64,000 bases of DNA from Marinobacter sp. 2_MG-2023 (GTDB lineage Bacteria > Pseudomonadota > Gammaproteobacteria > Pseudomonadales > Oleiphilaceae). The stretch is from the NCBI RefSeq assembly GCF_030546935.1, contig NZ_JAUOPH010000001.1, positions 62,001-126,000 on the forward strand. Reading direction: 5' to 3'. The notes under the pieces were generated by a model. It saw only the letters and a program-made list of their open reading frames with translations. It did not search any database and was not told the DNA's origin. Shown here piece by piece: positions 62,040-64,000 of the stretch (within the stretch, counting starts at the first letter, position 1; each line of letters opens with the position of its first letter). Made by a program: the position numbers and the translations under genes.

Positions 62040-63049
62040 GCCAGGCCCTCAGAAAAATGCATCACCCGTTTATCATCAATGATAATCGCATCAATGCCGG
62101 GCAGCCGCTCAATCATCTCCAACCCCTTCTCCGGCCCAAGCACAAAGACCGCTGTAGACAACCCATCCGTTGTCAGTGCATCGTCTCCAATAATCGTAAC
62201 ACTCTGCACGCCGCGCACTGATTTCCCGGTGCCCGGCGACAGTATGTGGTGTACACGCTCACCCTGATCATTGATAAAAAAACGCTCGTAATCTCCAGAC
62301 GTGGAAATCGCAACGTTAGCCAACGGCAGCACAACCGCATTACGCTCCCCGGACCGAGGGTCACGCACGCCCACAAGCCATGGGCTCCCGCGTTTATCGC
62401 CTAACAGGCGCAGGTCACCGCCAGCGCTCAGCCGGGCGTGACGAACACCTGCCCGCACCAAGCGCTCGATACCGAGATCGACGGCGAAGCCTTTGGCAAT
62501 ACCCCCTAAATCAACGAGCAGACCTTGCTGACGATAGAATACCGTGCGCTCTGCCTCGTCCAGGATAATATCCTGATAATTGATATGACCAAGCTTTGAG
62601 CGGATATCTTCTTCGGAGGGCTGCTGGTGCTCACGGTAATCGTAAAGGAAGCCAACGGACCCGAAACTAACATCAAAAGCACCATCGCTGAGTTCCGCCA
62701 CCTCGCCCGCTTTCTTGAGTACCAAGAAAAGGTCGGGGCTTACGTTGACCGGTTTATCTGCGGCACGGCGGTTAATGGCTGAGAGTTCGGAGTCATCCTT
62801 ATATCGGCTCATGCTCCGGTCTACCTGATGGAACACCGCCAGAACATCCTCGGCAATAGCGTCAGCAGCGCTACGGTCGCTGAACCAGAACTCCAACTCT
62901 ACCGGTGTTGTCATCGCGGTATCCGTATACCTGTACCATTGCGCCTGGACCGCAGTAGGCAACAGGGCTAGCAAAAATACCCACGCACACACTCGAAAAC
63001 GGAAGGGCGCAAAACAAATCAGACGGTTTATGGAATCGAATTTTTCCAT
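62024..63049 (-). CDS. apbE: FAD:protein FMN transferase (ApbE)
   Basis: ApbE attaches FMN from FAD to a threonine of exported proteins. The 341-residue protein has a signal peptide (LLALLPTAVQAQ), the FAD-binding segment DRSMSRYKDDSEL, DLGGIAKGFAVD, the SAGGDLR motif and the Mg-site region DDALTTDGLSTAVFV. It has no lipobox. It is coupled to ogt by a 1-base overlap, but family associations with DUF3570, DUF4266 and TlpA suggest it serves the neighbouring locus. No obvious FMN-accepting protein such as NqrC or RnfG is in the window. Confidence 0.94.
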   Translation of the reverse strand: MEKFDSINRLICFAPFRFRVCAWVFLLALLPTAVQAQWYRYTDTAMTTPVELEFWFSDRSAADAIAEDVLAVFHQVDRSMSRYKDDSELSAINRRAADKPVNVSPDLFLVLKKAGEVAELSDGAFDVSFGSVGFLYDYREHQQPSEEDIRSKLGHINYQDIILDEAERTVFYRQQGLLVDLGGIAKGFAVDLGIERLVRAGVRHARLSAGGDLRLLGDKRGSPWLVGVRDPRSGERNAVVLPLANVAISTSGDYERFFINDQGERVHHILSPGTGKSVRGVQSVTIIGDDALTTDGLSTAVFVLGPEKGLEMIERLPGIDAIIIDDKRVMHFSEGLAPPES

Positions 63050-63579
63050 CAGCGTTCAGACAACCCCTGCTCATGACTCAGTAGCGCCTGCTTGCGCTTT
63101 ATCCCCCAGCGATACCCTGAAAGGCTACCATCACCACGAAGTACCCGATGACAGGGCACAACCACAGCAAGGGGATTGGCAGCACAGGCTCCCGCTATTG
63201 CCCGCGAGGCCGTGGGTATCCCCATGCGTTGGGCAATTTCACCATAGCTTGACGAGCTTCCCGACGGAATCTCCTGCAGCGCGCGCCAGACCCTGCACTG
63301 AAACTCTGTGCCGCGGAGGTCAAGTTGCACAGCTAGCGGCCTGCGACTATCAATCAGATAGCGCATGACCTCAGCAAACCAATCCGCCCGGGAATTATTT
63401 GCGTGCTCAAGCGTGGCATTCGGGAAACGACGAGCCAGTTCCATGACCAGTTCTTCACGAGACCCACCCGGCAGCACGGCGCAAACACCGCTCTGGGTGC
63501 TCGCAACCAGAATTTCACCGAGGTAACAGTGGCCTGTCTGCCAGGTGATCGTTTCGTCTTGTGCATTACTACCCGCCAT
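63049..63579 (-). CDS. ogt: methylated-DNA-[protein]-cysteine S-methyltransferase
   Basis: The enzyme removes O6-alkyl groups from guanine by transfer to its own cysteine. The 176-residue protein has the active site VVVPCHRVLRGDGSLSGY with acceptor C143, the arginine-finger helix IPTASRAIAGACAANP and RVWRALQEIPSGSSSSY. The N-terminal half resembles that of the Ada C-terminal domain. Its stop and the apbE start share one base, so the two are translated from one mRNA, though the link may be only transcriptional. The symbol ogt is used by family type. Confidence 0.9.
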   Translation of the reverse strand: MAGSNAQDETITWQTGHCYLGEILVASTQSGVCAVLPGGSREELVMELARRFPNATLEHANNSRADWFAEVMRYLIDSRRPLAVQLDLRGTEFQCRVWRALQEIPSGSSSSYGEIAQRMGIPTASRAIAGACAANPLAVVVPCHRVLRGDGSLSGYRWGIKRKQALLSHEQGLSER

Positions 63580-63823
63580 GAAAGGCTCCTGTGCCTGGGT
63601 TCCTCTGTTTCCCGGTCATTCTGGGTGTGCATTCGCAGTATGGCTCATGTCGGCGCGCGTGCAAACGTACAATACTTTACGCAAATTTCCACTTTAGTCT
63701 GATTGCCGGTTTGGCCACAGGCTAAGAAACTAACCCTCTTCACGACCAATAAACAAACAATAATATTCAGAGTACTGAGTCTAAGTGGCAACCGCTTGGC
63801 CGTGCCCTGTCACTGGAGACTTC

Positions 63824-64000
63824 ATGAAACCCGTAAACGCACTTTTCACTGCCTGCCTGCTATTGCTTGGCGCAAGCACAGTTGCCGCCGAAACACTCAA
63901 AATTGGCCTTAACTATCCGCAAACCGGCCGTTACAAAGATCAAGGCTTGCAACAGAGGCTGGGTGCTTTCCTGGCCGTCGACGAAATCAACAAAACAGGC
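63824..64000 (+). CDS. periplasmic ligand-binding protein, ABC transporter type (3' truncated by window)
   Basis: Only the first 59 codons are present. The product starts with MKPVNALFTACLLLLGASTV and a signal peptide cut near VAA-ET. The mature start LKIGLNYPQTGRYKDQG and FLAVDEINKTG match the N-terminal lobe of branched-chain-amino-acid-type binding proteins. A GGAG lies 6 bases before the ATG. Such proteins may feed an ABC transporter or act as the sensor part of a signalling protein; the rest lies outside the window. The 244-bp gap before it shows no recognised site. Confidence 0.72.
   Translation, partial: MKPVNALFTACLLLLGASTVAAETLKIGLNYPQTGRYKDQGLQQRLGAFLAVDEINKTG

Overview
The window reads as chromosomal DNA of an aerobic or micro-aerobic gammaproteobacterium, most likely a marine Marinobacter-like species. 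That is inferred from three things: the gene order mnmA-hflD-purB, a sagS/ospR/gpx/alaA/htpX neighbourhood that I recall being syntenic with Pseudomonas aeruginosa, and a ccoNOQP-ccoGHIS cluster next to a class I PHA synthase. No rRNA, tRNA, insertion sequence, prophage or CRISPR array was seen. Coding density is very high and only one gap between genes exceeds 300 bp.

Left part (1-18.2 kb) is mostly housekeeping. It holds the 3' end of mnmA, then hflD, purB, the ribosomal oxygenase roxA and a GNAT fusion protein; a LysR regulator; a membrane-anchored helical protein followed by a SagS-like hybrid kinase; an organic-peroxide unit (gpx-ohrR/ospR); alaA; htpX; an epmC-rhlB-pdxB operon; dsbD; tusA; and a small ABM-family monooxygenase.

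The next part (18.2-27.2 kb) is a complete cbb3 oxidase locus. Structural genes ccoNOQP are followed by the maturation genes ccoG, H, I and S and a TauE/SafE-like membrane protein. Two tandem Anr/FNR-like boxes lie upstream of ccoN. From 27.2 to 41.1 kb come ttcA, a TetR regulator, a DnaJ-related protein coupled to a polysaccharide deacetylase, a four-gene envelope operon (C39 peptidase, beta-barrel, FadL-like porin, MalM-like lipoprotein), an amidohydrolase with a DASS transporter, a DksA-like zinc-finger protein and phaC. A hairpin terminator separates phaC from what follows.

The striking part is 41.1-62.0 kb. A single 15-gene minus-strand run (56424 down to 41107) encodes an HzsA-like dihaem lipoprotein, two small outer-membrane barrels, a TlpA thioredoxin, DUF4266 and DUF3570 proteins, four periplasmic proteins that are mostly TPR-rich, a further small secreted protein, and an ExbB/ExbD/ExbD/AgmX-type proton-driven energiser. 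Diverging from it are three plus-strand genes for a c-type haem protein of Planctomycete-like type, a LamG lipoprotein with two duplicated haem domains, and a Tat-exported DUF1501-like protein. An ApbE flavin transferase follows. The energiser layout (one TolQ-like, two TolR-like, an AgmX C-terminal domain, TPR proteins, barrels) resembles the Myxococcus Agl-Glt/Nfs envelope machines. Coupling of such a machine to secreted haem proteins, a thiol reductase and flavinylation is, as far as I know, not functionally described. The window ends with ogt and the start of a periplasmic substrate-binding protein gene.
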